DNA of 64,000 nucleotides from Gossypium raimondii. Taxonomy: Eukaryota > Streptophyta > Magnoliopsida > Malvales > Malvaceae. Positions 12,061-23,725 of this stretch are shown here, piece by piece. Numbering within the stretch: position 1 is the stretch's first letter; each line of letters starts with the position of its first letter. The stretch spans positions 4,187,501-4,251,500 of the forward strand of contig NC_068577.1 of assembly GCF_025698545.1 (NCBI RefSeq), read 5' to 3'. Made by a program: the position numbers and the translations under genes. Below the pieces are notes generated by a model, which did not search any database, had not been told where the DNA came from, and was given only the letters and a program-made list of their open reading frames with translations.

Positions 12061-12760
12061 TTCCCCAATTAGTTCACCCAACCAAACCGGAATATGTTAT
12101 GTATGTATGTGTGTTTTTCTTTCAAGTGCAAAATAATATTTGAGGATTGTTTTTCCAACAAGAAAATCTATGAAAGCACAAAGAGAAAACAAAAAAGGAG
12201 TGATCCCTTGTGTTGTAAGCCATATACCATTTGCCAAGTGTTGTTGGCACTGTTGAGGCTTTTAAGGCTAAACAAGAATATGTTCTGATTGAAGAAAAGA
12301 ACGTTAAGTCCCATTTGCTTTCTGTGACCTCTGGTGTCACATAGTTGTCTTAAATTCCCCTTTTTTTTCTTTAAAAAAAATCATTAGTGGAGTAATCGGA
12401 TTCCATTGAGCTAATTGCTTAAAATGTCAGCAGAGAATGTCTGAAATGTTTTTAATCTTTTATAGGTCTTATGAACGGACACCAGTTGCAGGCTGCCTCA
12501 AACCAATTCACTGAGCATTTCCTATGCTAGAAACTGATGAAACACTGTAAAAACAGAAAAATTATGTGTTATAATTAAGAAACATCAAGGGAGGAAGGTA
12601 TTCAAGTAAGCTTAAAGCTGAAATTCTTGAACAACCTTAAGAGAAGTTATCCTTTTGTTGTCAGCAAGACAGATGAATTACAGTCAAAGGAACATATCTG
12701 TCAAAACACCAACTAACGCTGGCTATAGTAGGCAAAGGTGTAGTGATGCAGAAATTCTTT
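12061..12760. other. 5' flank of ARFB1, divergent from nothing on the right
   Basis: This stretch should hold the ARFB1 leader and promoter, reading leftward. Open frames here have no domain content. A T-run followed by an A-run at about 12360-12380 is the only simple feature. Confidence 0.35.
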
Positions 12761-12978
12761 GGGTTTAATATACTATTTGGTAATTAACTTTTGTATTTCA
12801 ATGTTTTTACAATCTGATACTTGAGTTTAGTTTCAATGTTCAATTTAGTAGGGTTATTTTTGTCTCAATCAAGTACTTATTACTTGTCAAACACTCATTA
12901 GGTCACATGATGTTGTTTGATATGAGTATCAAATTGAATATTAGAGCTAAACTCAAGTACCAAATGATATATTAACCC
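12761..12978. repeat. MITE with GGGTTTAATATA terminal inverted repeats
   Basis: The left end GGGTTTAATATACTATTTGG is mirrored by the right end, whose reverse complement reads GGGTTAATATATCATTTGG. Inside, phrases about 'acttgagtttag' and its inverse continue the symmetry. The length of about 218 bp and lack of coding capacity are typical of a MITE. An AATTC next to each end may be the remains of a target duplication. Confidence 0.7.
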
Positions 12979-13559
12979 AATTCAAGGGAAACATGGTAGT
13001 TTGCCTATACATCCAAGCTGTTGCTTTCCTGGGTGCTTTGCTCACATTCAATGGAAACTGATGTTGCTTTATATGTAGGCTTCTTCTGGTGAAATGTTCG
13101 CTTTAGATTTCGAATTATTTGTCAGGTACGTAACCTGATTCATCAAATCATTTGGGTTTAGATTAAACAAGTTAATTTTTTACCATCAAATTGGGTTTGA
13201 ATTCAAATTTGATTAAAAAAAAAGATGACTTTGCATTAACACTGACTCAAATGTGTTGTAATGCTTTGGAAAAATTGAAAATGCCGTGAAAGCTTTATAT
13301 ATATATGGCTATTATAATTAGCACATAAAGCAGAAAGCAGATCCTACATTTGATAGAAACCGTATGCAAATCTCCATCAGACAAATAACAAAAAGACTCT
13401 TTGTTCCACAGCTCAATTATTCCTTCTCCCCCTCTCATTACCCTAAAACCTACAACATAACAAGACACACTCAAATCACAATTTTTCAAAATTGAGCACT
13501 ACAATACAATGTAGTATAAAAATGCCCAACCATCCCCTATTGGTACTGATACCGCCAGC
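12979..13559. other. 3' flank of the phosphoglycerate dehydrogenase gene
   Basis: The right part (about 13290-13559) probably includes the 3' untranslated region of the minus-strand gene. A TATATATATA run lies near 13297-13306. No other gene was seen. Confidence 0.4.
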
Positions 13560-15822
13560 CTACAACTTGAGGAAAACAAACTCTTCAATGGCAGGGACTT
13601 CACCAATCCTCTTTAAAGTTTCCTTGCTGGGTTGGTCGTCGACTCCAATGGCCATCACTGCATGCTTCCTTGGAGCAACCCTCCCAACACTCATGAAGCT
13701 CACGTTCACATTCTCCTCGCCCAAAATGCTGCCGACCGTCCCGATCATGCCTGGCTGATCAACCTGTCTGCAAAGTATAATGCTACCTTCCAAGCTCACA
13801 TCCACTTCAAATGACCCTACTTTTGTCAAATGAGGAATTCCATCCTTCACCCGTCCTTCAACCTTGATCTCACCGCTCTCTGACATGGCACTGGCAAATT
13901 TTGATTCCACATTCGCAATCTGCACTTGGATGGACTCCAGTGGACTCTCAGGTGAACCATCTAAAAGGATGCGTTCCTCTGTAATCCGCAGTCCTCTTTG
14001 TTTAGCAGTGTAATCAGCATTAACCAAGTTCACAAAAACACTGGAAATAGGCTCGATTATGCCCTTTGTGATCATTGCACGGAGCAACCTTGTGTCAAGG
14101 TCATCTGGGGCTCTAGAGGAAGCATATGATACTTTTACAGTTTTAACACCACTTCCGCCAGCTACCAATTGGACAGCCAGCCTCCCAAGTTTCTCAGCAA
14201 GTTCAACATATGGTTTCAACTCTGTTAGAACCTGTAGGGGAAGAGCAGATAAGTGAAACAGCAAACCTAAATGAATAATGAGATATAACAGATAGCAAAA
14301 TAAATATTAACTCATTGTACCTCAGCAGGAACCATTGGTGCATTGACTGCAGTCGCAGCAAGTTCCCCTTTCAGGGCTCCAACAACAGCTTCTGCTATTT
14401 CAATAGCCACTCCTTCCTGTAAAAACATACCAATGCTTAATTTGATATACTCGTCCGGAAACAAGTGAGACAAGAATATATTCACTAAACAATTAACTAA
14501 CCTGAGCCTCCATTGTACTAGCACCAAGATGTGGAGTGACAGTAACCCTCTCATGCTGCACCAACTTGCTGTCCTGTTTCGGTGGCTCCTCGCTGAAAAC
14601 ATCAAGAGCAGCCTGAGCTACAATCCCAGCATCCAATGCCCTCACAAGAGCCTCTTCATCAATCACACCCCCACGAGCAACATTGACAATTCGAACACCT
14701 TTCTTCATCTTAGCAAATGTCTCATCATTGAGCATCTTATTAGTAGCAGGGGTGAGAGGCATATGTAGAGAGATGAAATCAGCGGTCGCTATGGCCTCAT
14801 CAAAGCTCACCAACTCTACACCTATGGCACGAGCACGATCAGCCGGGGCGTAAGGATCGTGTGCAATAACATGCATGCCAAGCCCCTTGGCTCTCCGAGC
14901 TACTTCGGATCCAACCTTTCCAAAACCCAAAACAGCAAGCGTTTTCCCAACAAGGGATACACCCACATATTTGTTCCTCTGCCATTTCCCTACATCATAT
15001 AAAACCACATATAAGCTGAATGCTTATTTGAAATCTAGCTAACCACTAAAATATCAATGGCATTCATAGAGAATTTTGATGAATGATCCCACAATCTCAT
15101 ATTACATCACTTTAAACTGCCAATAATTCGAATATACTTCTCACACACAGTCAAGGATTCCCCAAATATTGAATCCATGGAATTAATCACTTACAAAGTA
15201 ATAAAACCTGGGATCTAAGCAATAAACATGGAATGTAAAAGTTACCCAGAAAAATTCAAAATCAATTCTCACCAGCCTTGACGGAAGCATCAGCCTGAGC
15301 GACGTTACGAGCCATGGCAGCCAAGAGCGCGATACCATGTTCAGCCGCCGCAACGGTATTAGCAGTAGGCGCATTGACGACCAAACAACCATGCTCGGTG
15401 GCGGCAGACAGATCCACATTATCGATCCCAACACCGGCTCTCCCAACGACTTTCAATCTCCCGCCTGAAGATTCAAAGACCTCTCGGTTAACTTTGGTTC
15501 CACTGCGCACAATCAAGGCATCGCAAAGCGAGATCTTGGTGCAGAGCTCTTCGGGGGAGAGGTTGTAAGAGCAGTCCACGTTGGCGAACTCCTGGAGCAG
15601 CGTTAAACCCGCCTCGCCAAGCTTCTCGGCGACGAGGACGGTGGGCTTGTTGGAGAAAGAGGAGGAGGAAGCGGTTACGATTAAGAAGCGGCGGCGTTGA
15701 GGGTAGGAGCGTGAGAAGCGGGCGGTGTTGGGGAAGGCGGCGGAGAAGGCAGAAGGGAGGCGGGGTTTAGAGGAAAGGGCAAAAGATGGGGTTTTGAGTG
15801 TTGGGGTTTTGAGAGAAGCCAT
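13560..15822 (-). CDS. PGDH1: D-3-phosphoglycerate dehydrogenase, plastidic, four exons
   Basis: Exons: 15822-15273, 14989-14502, 14416-14321 and 14231-13560, giving 1806 nt or 601 residues, close to the about 600 of plant PGDH. The enzyme oxidises 3-phosphoglycerate to 3-phosphohydroxypyruvate with NAD+, the first step of the phosphorylated serine pathway. A Ser/Pro/Arg-rich N-terminus of about 50 residues (MASLKTPTLKTPSFALSSKP) is a chloroplast transit peptide. Then follow the substrate-binding half (IVRSGTKVNREV, GRAGVGIDNVD), the NAD-binding Rossmann motif GFGKVGSEVARRAKG, the signature NVARGGVIDEEAL, and the catalytic His in TPHLGAST. An intervening domain precedes a C-terminal ACT domain (QPGMIGTVGSILG). 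All expected active-site motifs are present, with no break. It resembles Arabidopsis At4g34200 (EDA9/PGDH1). Identification is very secure. Confidence 0.96.
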
Positions 15823-15918
15823 AATCGAAGTGATGCAAAAGGTGAAAATATCGAATAGGTTTCAATGGGAGGGAAGGTGGGCGAAGAAGATACTGCGAGG
15901 GAAAGTAGAGGGGAGAGT

Positions 15919-15933
15919 GGAATTTATATTTAT
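15919..15933 (-). promoter_or_regulatory. Candidate TATA box of the PGDH gene
   Basis: Read on the minus strand the sequence is AAATAAATATAAATTCCAC, about 100 bases before the ATG at 15822. The spacing suits a short leader. No experimental start site is available. Confidence 0.4.
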
Positions 15934-17240
15934 TTTCGGTGGGTTTAACTCTTTCACCAGTCCTTTTTCTTTCTAGACTTTTACAATTGAGTCTTTCTAC
16001 TTATATTTTCATAAATTTAGTTTTTCTTCATAGTTTCCTAATTTTCTATTTCAAAATTAAAGTCTAATCAGTAATTTTTTGTTAAATTTTATTTTTAAAT
16101 CATATATTATATATTAGATATTCAATTTTAATAAAATTTAGTTAACAATGTTATCATTTTAATTTTTAAATCATGCATTTAGAGAATTTTTTTGTAAAAA
16201 ACTAAACTTTCAAAGTTTAAAGAGTACAGGGGTCGACGAAAAGATTAGACCAGTTGTCTGAGTTTGGTGAGATTCAATGAATGGGACCTAGAAGGATTGC
16301 ACGCGCCCTAGCTTTGGACCAGGATGAGAGTGGGGATTATAATTCTTTTTAAAAGAAATTATATTCAAACTACATAATTTTTACTATAATTAACACTCAA
16401 GTGAAGTAATCTCCACGTTTTCTTTCCCAAAGTTGATTTTTAAGATTGTAATTAAATAAAATTCTATGTTAAAATTAAAATTAAATTTGCAATATATTAA
16501 AATTTAAAATTGGATAACACAAAATTTGAATAAATCCATAGCGATTTTGATTCCAGTTTCGAATTGATGTCGGACAATATATTTGATTCTACGATTAATA
16601 AATTGGTTATAGTGATCCAAACCAACTTAATCGTTAATTTCTCTGACGGATCCAATCATTCTCTCAATTGACCATGTTAATTTGTTCTTCGATGAGATAA
16701 ATACGACAACTATGGATTGTATCGGCTCAACAATGATATGTCATCCAACGTTGAACCAAGAGGAACTTCTCAATTTGATGCTAAAACGATGTTGTAAGAT
16801 TACTGAGTTTACCTCATAAATCAAAGAATTAACGAATATTAATACAAAGTGTAGGTGTGATTTCAGATTAACAAATATCAATATGGAGAATGTAAGTATG
16901 ATTTTGAATCTCACAATTCAAACACTAAATTAATTATCGCGAATCGATATTTACTTTTTGAACCACCGTTACTTTACTATGCAGTTTTATGCGTATGACT
17001 TATCAATGTTAACAACCTCCGTTTTATTCTACATTAATATAAATAGTTATTAGTTGATAAACATATTTCTTTTAGAAAATGATAAAAAATGGATTCATAA
17101 AGAAAGTAATATTAAATATCAAATAATAATAACCAAACATATAAAATAGTGATGAAATTTATTTAATTTTTTAGTGATGGAAGCAAAACTTATCAAACAA
17201 TATTAAAAACTATTTTTTCAATGGTTTTCTTAATATTTAA
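15934..17240. other. Intergenic DNA upstream of PGDH
   Basis: AT-rich sequence with short phrases common to plant repeats, but no gene, RNA or definable element. The stretch 16550-16980 is less AT-rich and has no coding potential. Confidence 0.4.
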
Positions 17241-18015
17241 CTTTATTGGGCCTGAAAATATCAAGAGGGGGTGAATTGGTATTTTAATTATTTTTTTTGC
17301 AAACTTTTCTAAATGATGAGGAAAGAAAAGAAAAGTTTGGACAATGCGATTTATAGTGGTCCGACCTCAATTGTCGACCTCCACTACATTGGTATACCTC
17401 AACCAAAGATTTCCCAATCCAATATACTTGAATTATTATCTTTCAAGACGAATGTATAACCTTTGCAATCTCTATCTTTTTCACAAGGCTAAGATAGAAC
17501 ATCCCCTCTAATTTTTATGGCTTAACTAAAACCTTCTAGCTTTTACAAGGCTTAACTAGCAATCCTTTTAATCCCTTTAAGGTTTTATACCTTAAAAACC
17601 TTAACTATACTCTTTACAATAAAGAGAGGATGAGCAAACTAATAATGAACCTCTAATAGGTGTGTGTGTGTTTGCAAATTGAAGCTCTAAATACAAAGAT
17701 TCGAGAGTAAGAAAAGATATTACAATGAGCTCCTGATGAATATGTACAAGAAAATGAAGGAAAATAAAGATTTTAAGTTGATTCTCTTGTGTTTAATGCT
17801 TAGATATGACTCTCTTATGTCTTGAAGCGTATTTATAAGAAATGAAAAATTTGTGACTATTTATAGTCGTTGGGATAATTTCTAGCCGTTAGTAGCATTG
17901 CAGACAGACTTATATCAATACAACTCACAAGATGTCTAGGTAGAAGTGGACTTGTATGGGTAGAAGTCCCTTTAAGTATCAGTAGAAGTTTGGAGGTATG
18001 CTTAAAGTACTCTCT
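17241..18015. repeat. Unclassified repeat-like stretch
   Basis: It begins near GGGCCTGAAAATATCAAGAG followed by GGGGTGAATTGG, a phrase I associate with plant retrotransposon sequence. It continues through C/T-rich lines with repeated 'AAGGCTTAACTA' and 'CCTTTAAGGTTTTA' phrases. It ends where a gypsy-type LTR begins. There are no coding domains. The element type is not resolved. Confidence 0.35.
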
Positions 18016-20220
18016 TGTAATGACCATGTTTCCATTGGTGTCAGAAAATGCGGTTTCAGAACCTCATTTTCATAAACTGAGTTCATAAATATTAAATAGG
18101 AATATTTATGGAGTTATTATAAAAATATATAGAAATTCAGTTAATTAATTTAGCGAAAATGTGATTAATTAAGGCATGGAGACTAAATTGTTAAATTCCA
18201 ATTGCTATAAATTTTAATTAAGAAAAGGTTTAGGAACTTAGATAGCAATTATAAAGAGACTAAAATAGTTAATAAACCAATTTAAAATAGATATTAGTGG
18301 ATGATGGAGGTGGGTGTCATTAGAGTTAATTAATTGATGATTAAAGAATAAGTAATCAAGATTAAACTAATTAATTAAGTTTAATTACAAGTTAACTTTA
18401 GTATATGAGTAAAATTTAGTGGAAAAAAGATGACAATAGTCATCATTTTCAACCTTCAACAACCGTCCACCATTTCTAAAGAGAAAAGAAAGCTTCAAAA
18501 CTATTGATCTTCCAACAATATTTCAAGTAAGCCTCTAAGCTGTTTTTCTTTTATTTATATAGATTTATGATCATGTGAGCTTGATTTAGCTAGCCCATGT
18601 ATCAATTTGTTCAATTGTTGAAATTTTGATAAATTTTCATTGTTGAGAAAGTGAAAAATCAGGCTTGAAATTGGTAGAAATTAAGCTTGGATTATGAAAA
18701 GGAATAAATTGTAAAACTTAATAAGTTTAGTTATTAACTTTGTTACAGTAGAGACCAAATTGAATAAAATGAAAAATTGTTATGAAATTATGCTAGGAAT
18801 AGAAAGTATAGGGTCCCTAATGAGTAAATGTAAAATCAAATTTTAATCCGAAGTTATATATCGAAAATTATGCAAATCCTGAGTTTAAGGACTAAATTGA
18901 ATAAAAAGCAAAATATGCTTCATATTTGAATGTGAATTGGATGAAATTTGATATTGCTTATTTATTGAATTATTATTCGTAGCTAAAGAAGACGCTGAGC
19001 TGTTGAGAGGGAAAGGAAAAGCGAGAGCTGGCGACGAGTGACGCAAAATTTCGATTTGTATTTCTATGATTTGAGATCAATTTAACTAAAGCATTTTCAT
19101 GATATTTTGCATAATGTGGTATTGAGGTGAGTTGATAATGGTCGTTTGAATTGAATTGCTATTACTGAGATTGAATATCGAGATAGTGGACTAAATTGAA
19201 TAAAATAGAAAATAGCATGACTTAATTTATATATGTTATTTGGTATGGAATTGAATTGAATCATGTTATATGATATGATGAAATGGTGAAATGATGATGA
19301 ATTGAGAATGATGAAATATGAGTTGAACTATATAATGAAATTAGAAAATTGGTTACCTTATTATCTGTTTGGGTAGAGTCGGATATAGTTGGCATGTCAT
19401 AGGATAAATAAAGTATGGGTTACTTTGACTTTATGTCGATGAGTCCTGGGCGCATTTTCCTTTGGACGTTTCGATGAGTTTTGGGCACAACTTTTACTTC
19501 GGTTATACCGATGAGCACTGGGCATAATCTATATGCTTCGGACATTTCGATGAGACACTGGGTGCCAAATTGGTTTGTTGGTTGGAATCTGTGTATCCAT
19601 TCGAGTTTGAGTCATGTTGATAGGGAATATAAGTGTAAATTGATTAAATTGTTTTTTAAATGAATTGAAATTATGAGTTGGTAATACAACATATGTATAT
19701 TTGTAATATATGAATATCGATAGGATGTGAAATACCATGCGAACCGGTTATACGAGCCTAAAGGGCCGATATGGAAATCGTGAATTAATCTACTCGATTC
19801 GGAAATGATAAGTTGATATAACAAAATGTTATGAATTGAATAGAAAGATAAACATTATTAATACTGATATGTTAGTATGATAGGTTCACTTAGATTAGTT
19901 AATGGAGATAATGTTTGGTTTGATTCATATGACATAATTTGGTACACTTAGTGGCATATGCATAATTGATATGTTGATTGAGAATTGGTGTGGATGGCAC
20001 ATGAGTGGTTATATTAGAACTTGAATCAAATTTGTTCAAATGAATAATTGTTATATTTAATTAACTTGAATCGTGGAAGTACCACTGAGCTTTATTGCTC
20101 TATGTATGGTTTTGTTTATTTTATGTGTGGGCTGTTAGGTGACATCGGCCTGACGGCTTACTTTAGATGTGACCCATCGGTCATGGGCCCGGGTTCCAAT
20201 ACCCAAAAATTATTATATCA
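18016..20220 (+). mobile_element. Truncated Ty3/gypsy-type LTR, plus orientation
   Basis: The start TGTAATGACCATG is typical of large gypsy LTRs, and the element has a long AT-rich body with many 'actaaattgaataaaat' phrases. A four-unit tandem array at 19434-19565 lies at the relative position where the intact element at 37163-47350 carries its own array. No matching TTACA end, primer site or coding domain was found on the right, so it is a truncated LTR or a solo LTR with a lost end. Confidence 0.5.
19434..19565 (+). repeat. Four-unit degenerate tandem array inside an LTR
   Basis: Units of about 36-42 bases share a core of CGATGAG followed by a CTGGGC-like block and then CTTCGGACATTT-like bases. 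Cores begin near 19438, 19472, 19509 and 19547. Divergence between units is considerable. Confidence 0.65.
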
Positions 20221-21162
20221 ATTTTTTTTAGTTTAAAAAAATATTTTATTAAAAATAATAGGGTGTCACTTGACATGTCGACGACACCAATAAATTTTTT
20301 TTTCGTTTTTATGCTTATACATGTAAAAAAACATGTATTTTAGGTTTGAAATAAGGGTGCCGCCGGTTGGTCAAGCTACACCTAAAAAAAAATTTTAAGA
20401 AGAAAGGGGTGCCGCCAATTGGTCAGGCAGCACTAGTTATTTACTGTAGAATTTGCCTAGATACATGGATATTAGTGTCGTTATCCTATTCTGGTATTTA
20501 TTTATTTTATATTATTTAGGTAAAGAAAACCCGATTTGATATTTATGAATTTAATTGATTAGAATGTGATTCTAATGTTTGATATGTAAAAATTATTTTA
20601 TTTTTCTTTAAATTTATTTTTAATTGATATCAAATTTTAATATCAATATAATTTCAAGTTATATACATAATATATGAATATACTTAAATTTATACCCACA
20701 ATGTAATGAGAAAAATTGTAACTTTTTTTATTTTATATTTTCAAAATCTTGAGTTAATATGCACATTATTTTTAAATTTATTTATGTAATGGATTTGACA
20801 AAAAAATGTGAGCAAACCATATTTTGTGGATTAATTTAAATATTTTTAATAATAAAATTATTGAAAATGTTAAAATACATTAATATTTTATTTTATTTAA
20901 TAAGAGTATTTTTGTAAAGTAAGGTTACATTGGAATCATAACAACGTGAGAAAATACTAAAAGCTCTTTAAGTTGAAGTTGAGTTTAAGTTAAACTTGTA
21001 TTGTTTTCATATCAAAATATTTACTAAAATAATTATAACTTTTATAATGTTTTAAATATTTTAATTATATATTTTATTTTATAAGATTTTATAATATATA
21101 TTTCATTTAATATTTCAAAGTTGTAATAATTTAAAAATCTATAATACTTTTAGATAAGGTTG
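20221..21162. other. AT-rich intergenic DNA with a duplicated GTGCCGCC block
   Basis: Two related phrases, GGGTGCCGCCGGTTGGTCAA at about 20356 and GGGTGCCGCCAATTGGTCAG at about 20407, stand out from the AT-rich surroundings. The rest (20450-21160) is very AT-rich, with no gene or definable element. Confidence 0.4.
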
Positions 21163-21176
21163 GAGTCAAGAAATTT
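21163..21176. repeat. Left target-site duplication of the minus-strand LINE
   Basis: GAGTCAAGAAATTT here pairs with GAGTTAAGAAAATTT at 22139-22153, with one substitution and one inserted A. Confidence 0.6.
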
Positions 21177-22138
21177 GTTTTCTTGTTTTTTTTTTTGGTG
21201 ATAAAGAAAAAAATTACATCAAATGTTCTTGAGCAAAAGTTTCACTAACTTTATCTCGTAGCAGCATCTCTGAGACTTCATCAAAAGGATCCTCGTAAAT
21301 CTGTAAGCTTGTCTTCCATTCTAAACTCATGTTTGCCAAACAGTTAGCCACTGTATTAGCTTTTCTAGGAACATACCGAATCCACCACTGCCCTTCAGAT
21401 TCTAAAAGCCGCTGAACTCTCCTAAGCACAGTAATGCCTGAATTTGCACTCCATTCTCTTGTGAGGCTTTGACCACTTCTAGATTATCAGCTTGAACTTT
21501 ACCTCTCTTGAATCCCTTACTCAATAAGAGAAGCATGCCATCTAAAATACCCCAAAGTTTGGCCTCAAAAGGTGTGCAGCTCCCCAAAAACCGATTGAAT
21601 CCCAAGATCCAATTTCCAAACTGGTCTCGAAGAACTCCACCAACCGAAGCCTTCTCACTGTCCCTGGCTACTGCACCATCAGTAAATAAATGAACCCTTG
21701 AATCCATCAAGAATGCTGGAGGATCAGAGATGTGGTCATTTTGTTGAAATCTCATGTGGCTTATCCCATACTGCTGAGCCCATCCAAAGGAAATTTTGAT
21801 GATCTCAGTAGGTGGCCAAGAAATATTTTGGAACACGAAAATATTCCTATTTTTCCAAATGCGCCAAGCAACTAACCCAAAGAGGCAAGACCAAGTAGTC
21901 CCACGTCCTACTAACCTGAAATGTGAGCAAAGATTATCATTCAACCATTCATGTAAAGTACTTGAGAAAAACCTGTACTGTTGATCAAAAGGGACAACAG
22001 GCGCCCAAACTTCCTTTGCTGCTGAGCAATCGCGAAGCACATGTAAGATATCCTCAGTTTCATAACCACAGATGGGGCAAGAGCTACTATGGCTAATTCC
22101 CCTCCGAGTACGCTCCACATTAGTTAAAAGCCTTTGTT
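21177..22138 (-). mobile_element. 5'-truncated LINE (L1-type) tail: zinc-finger and RNase H region
   Basis: Reading leftward, the element contains the 3' part of LINE ORF2: a reverse-transcriptase-associated zinc finger (CPICG..HVLRDC), then an RNase H domain with FTDGAVA, EAKLWGILDG and VQADNLEVV. The remaining catalytic half of ORF2 and all of ORF1 are missing at the 5' end. A one-base-class frameshift near 21420-21430 separates the RNase H core from its end (RRVQRLL..IRYVPRKANTVANCLA). The stop at 21214 is followed by a short tail, TTTATCACC, and a run of A on the minus strand (21187-21197). Flanks 21163-21176 and 22139-22153 are near-identical (GAGTCAAGAAATTT and GAGTTAAGAAAATTT), consistent with a target-site duplication. 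It is a dead copy. Confidence 0.85.
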
Positions 22139-22153
22139 GAGTTAAGAAAATTT
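22139..22153. repeat. Right target-site duplication of the minus-strand LINE
   Basis: This is the partner of 21163-21176. It places the 5' truncation point of the LINE at about 22138. Confidence 0.6.
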
Positions 22154-22260
22154 TAATCTTTTGAAATCGAACGTTAAAATTGTAAATAAAATTGGGTTTA
22201 CAATTATTTTGGAATGAAAAGCATGGAAAAGGTTGACCCCCCCCCCAAAAAAAAAGAGAG

Positions 22261-22543
22261 GAGAAATCTTTGAGTCAAACTCGAATTCTGCCTTGGTAAA
22301 GAGAATTCTTCAAATCTTAAAGCATATTGATCATTGGAGATTAAGACATGTTCTTAGAGAAGAAAATAAAGTCTTAACAGAGATGGCCTCAGACAAGAAA
22401 GAAAGTGTCCAAATTTTTGACGAAATTTTTAGAGAATTTATTGTTAGTTCTCAAAGTTTGATATAATCATGTAATGGTATTGTTTGTTTAGTTTCTCGAT
22501 GTAAACATTTGCATATTTATTTTAAAAAAAAAAAAGAGAAATC
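22261..22543 (+). mobile_element. Very short 5'-truncated LINE tail, plus orientation
   Basis: Only the end of the RNase H domain is left, in one open frame to the stop near 22464. Seen are SNSALVKRILQIL, WRLRHVLREENKV and MASDKKESVQIFDEIF, matching the end of the neighbouring LINE (RRVQRLL, IRYVPRKANTV, MSLEWKTSLQIYEDPF). A tail and an A-run at about 22524-22535 follow. GAGAAATC occurs at 22261-22268 and again at 22536-22543, an 8-bp target duplication. It lies 5' end to 5' end with the minus-strand LINE about 120 bases away. Confidence 0.75.
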
Positions 22544-23424
22544 AAAATCAAATCTTAGTGTTTGGATGATTTTTGGTTTTCAAGTTAAAAGAGTTGTGAT
22601 TACTTGTTTTTATTATTATTTTAATTTTACGAAGTAAAAATTAGATTAAAGTAGTGATAACATATTAGAAATATATAAAGTTATTTTTCAAAAGTGTTAT
22701 ATAACTATTATTGATTATTATTTATTAACTTGAAATATTATTTTTAAAATACTTTTAAAATATATTTTAAATTTTTAAATAATTTATTAATTTTAAAATA
22801 TTTAAAATATATATTTTATGTGTAATTATATTAACTTATTTAAATATTATCTAAATTAATTTATTTTTAATTTTCAATGTCATATCTAAGTAATGAATAT
22901 TTTAACTTTTATCGCAATTTTTGACAATAATGACAAACATCTTAAATCAACAAACCATATTTTTTCATAATATTTTTCAACAACAATTTTTAAAAGTTTT
23001 TTTTTTCAAACCAAACTTTTCAAAAGTGTTTCTCAATCGCAACAAGAACCCTAAATTAACCCTAAATAGTTGACACTTTGACTTAATTAAAATATAATGG
23101 CTTTTTTATGTAATGGTGGAGCAATTGGGAGTAGGGATAAGCAAAAATTTGATTCGATTCAAAAAATTTTAAAAAAAAATTGAATTTTAAATTATTCGAA
23201 TCGAGTTAATCGAGTCAACTTGAATTTTTTCTCGAATTTCGAGTTCAAATTGAATTAAATTTTCTAATTTGAATAAACCAAGTATCAAACTACCCCACTC
23301 CTAAATCAAAAAGTAAAATTCTATCTCATTCGACTTAGATTCGAGAAATTCTTTCATTCTATTCATATTAGAAGGAAGGGAAAGTGTTAATTTAGAATAT
23401 CTATATATTGTTCATAAAAATAAT
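22544..23424. other. AT-rich intergenic DNA with repeat fragments
   Basis: At about 23130-23280 lies a 'gattcgattc...ATTCGAATCGAGTTAATCG' stretch with internal inverted symmetry, a phrase of the kind common in dispersed plant repeats. Nothing else was recognised. Confidence 0.4.
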
Positions 23425-23725
23425 AATTAAGGTATTAGGGGTTGGTGGGGGATGGATTCACCACGCGCTCCAAAAGTGGCTTGAAACAGTTGCAAGTTGA
23501 AGGTAGGTCACTAGAAAATAGTATTAAACTAAGATCTGACCAGCATCTCATAAAAGTAGGGCAGAATCTAGGATTGGTCTACCTCCAGATAGGACCCACT
23601 CGGTTCAATGGTTAGAGCCTTTGGTCAGACACCGGAGGACAAAACAGCTGTCTATCCCTATGGCTATAACCACCACCGGATTTTATACCATAACCGACGG
23701 CTTATGATTAGGATTCTCAAAATGG
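23425..23725. other. Isolated GC-richer block of unknown origin
   Basis: About 300 bases are clearly richer in G and C than either side. They contain GGTTGGTGGGGGATGG, GACCCACTCGG and CCACCACCGG phrases. No open frame with a known domain, no full tRNA fold and no organelle gene was recognised. It could be a repeat fragment or a relic of a transferred sequence. Confidence 0.3.

Noticed and set aside
13492-13814. Plus-strand open frames over PGDH exon 4
   Set aside because: They are antisense shadows of a well-conserved coding exon.
22233-22260. Basic N-terminus (MTPPPKKKRG) in front of the small LINE frame
   Set aside because: It is encoded by a C-run and A-run outside the LINE, before its target duplication, so it is not part of any gene.
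23045-23070. CCCTAAATTAACCCTAAAT, resembling plant telomere repeats
   Set aside because: Only two imperfect units are present, which is expected by chance in such sequence.
23595-23640. tRNA-like phrase GGTTCAATGGTTAGAGC
   Set aside because: No acceptor stem or full cloverleaf could be formed around it.
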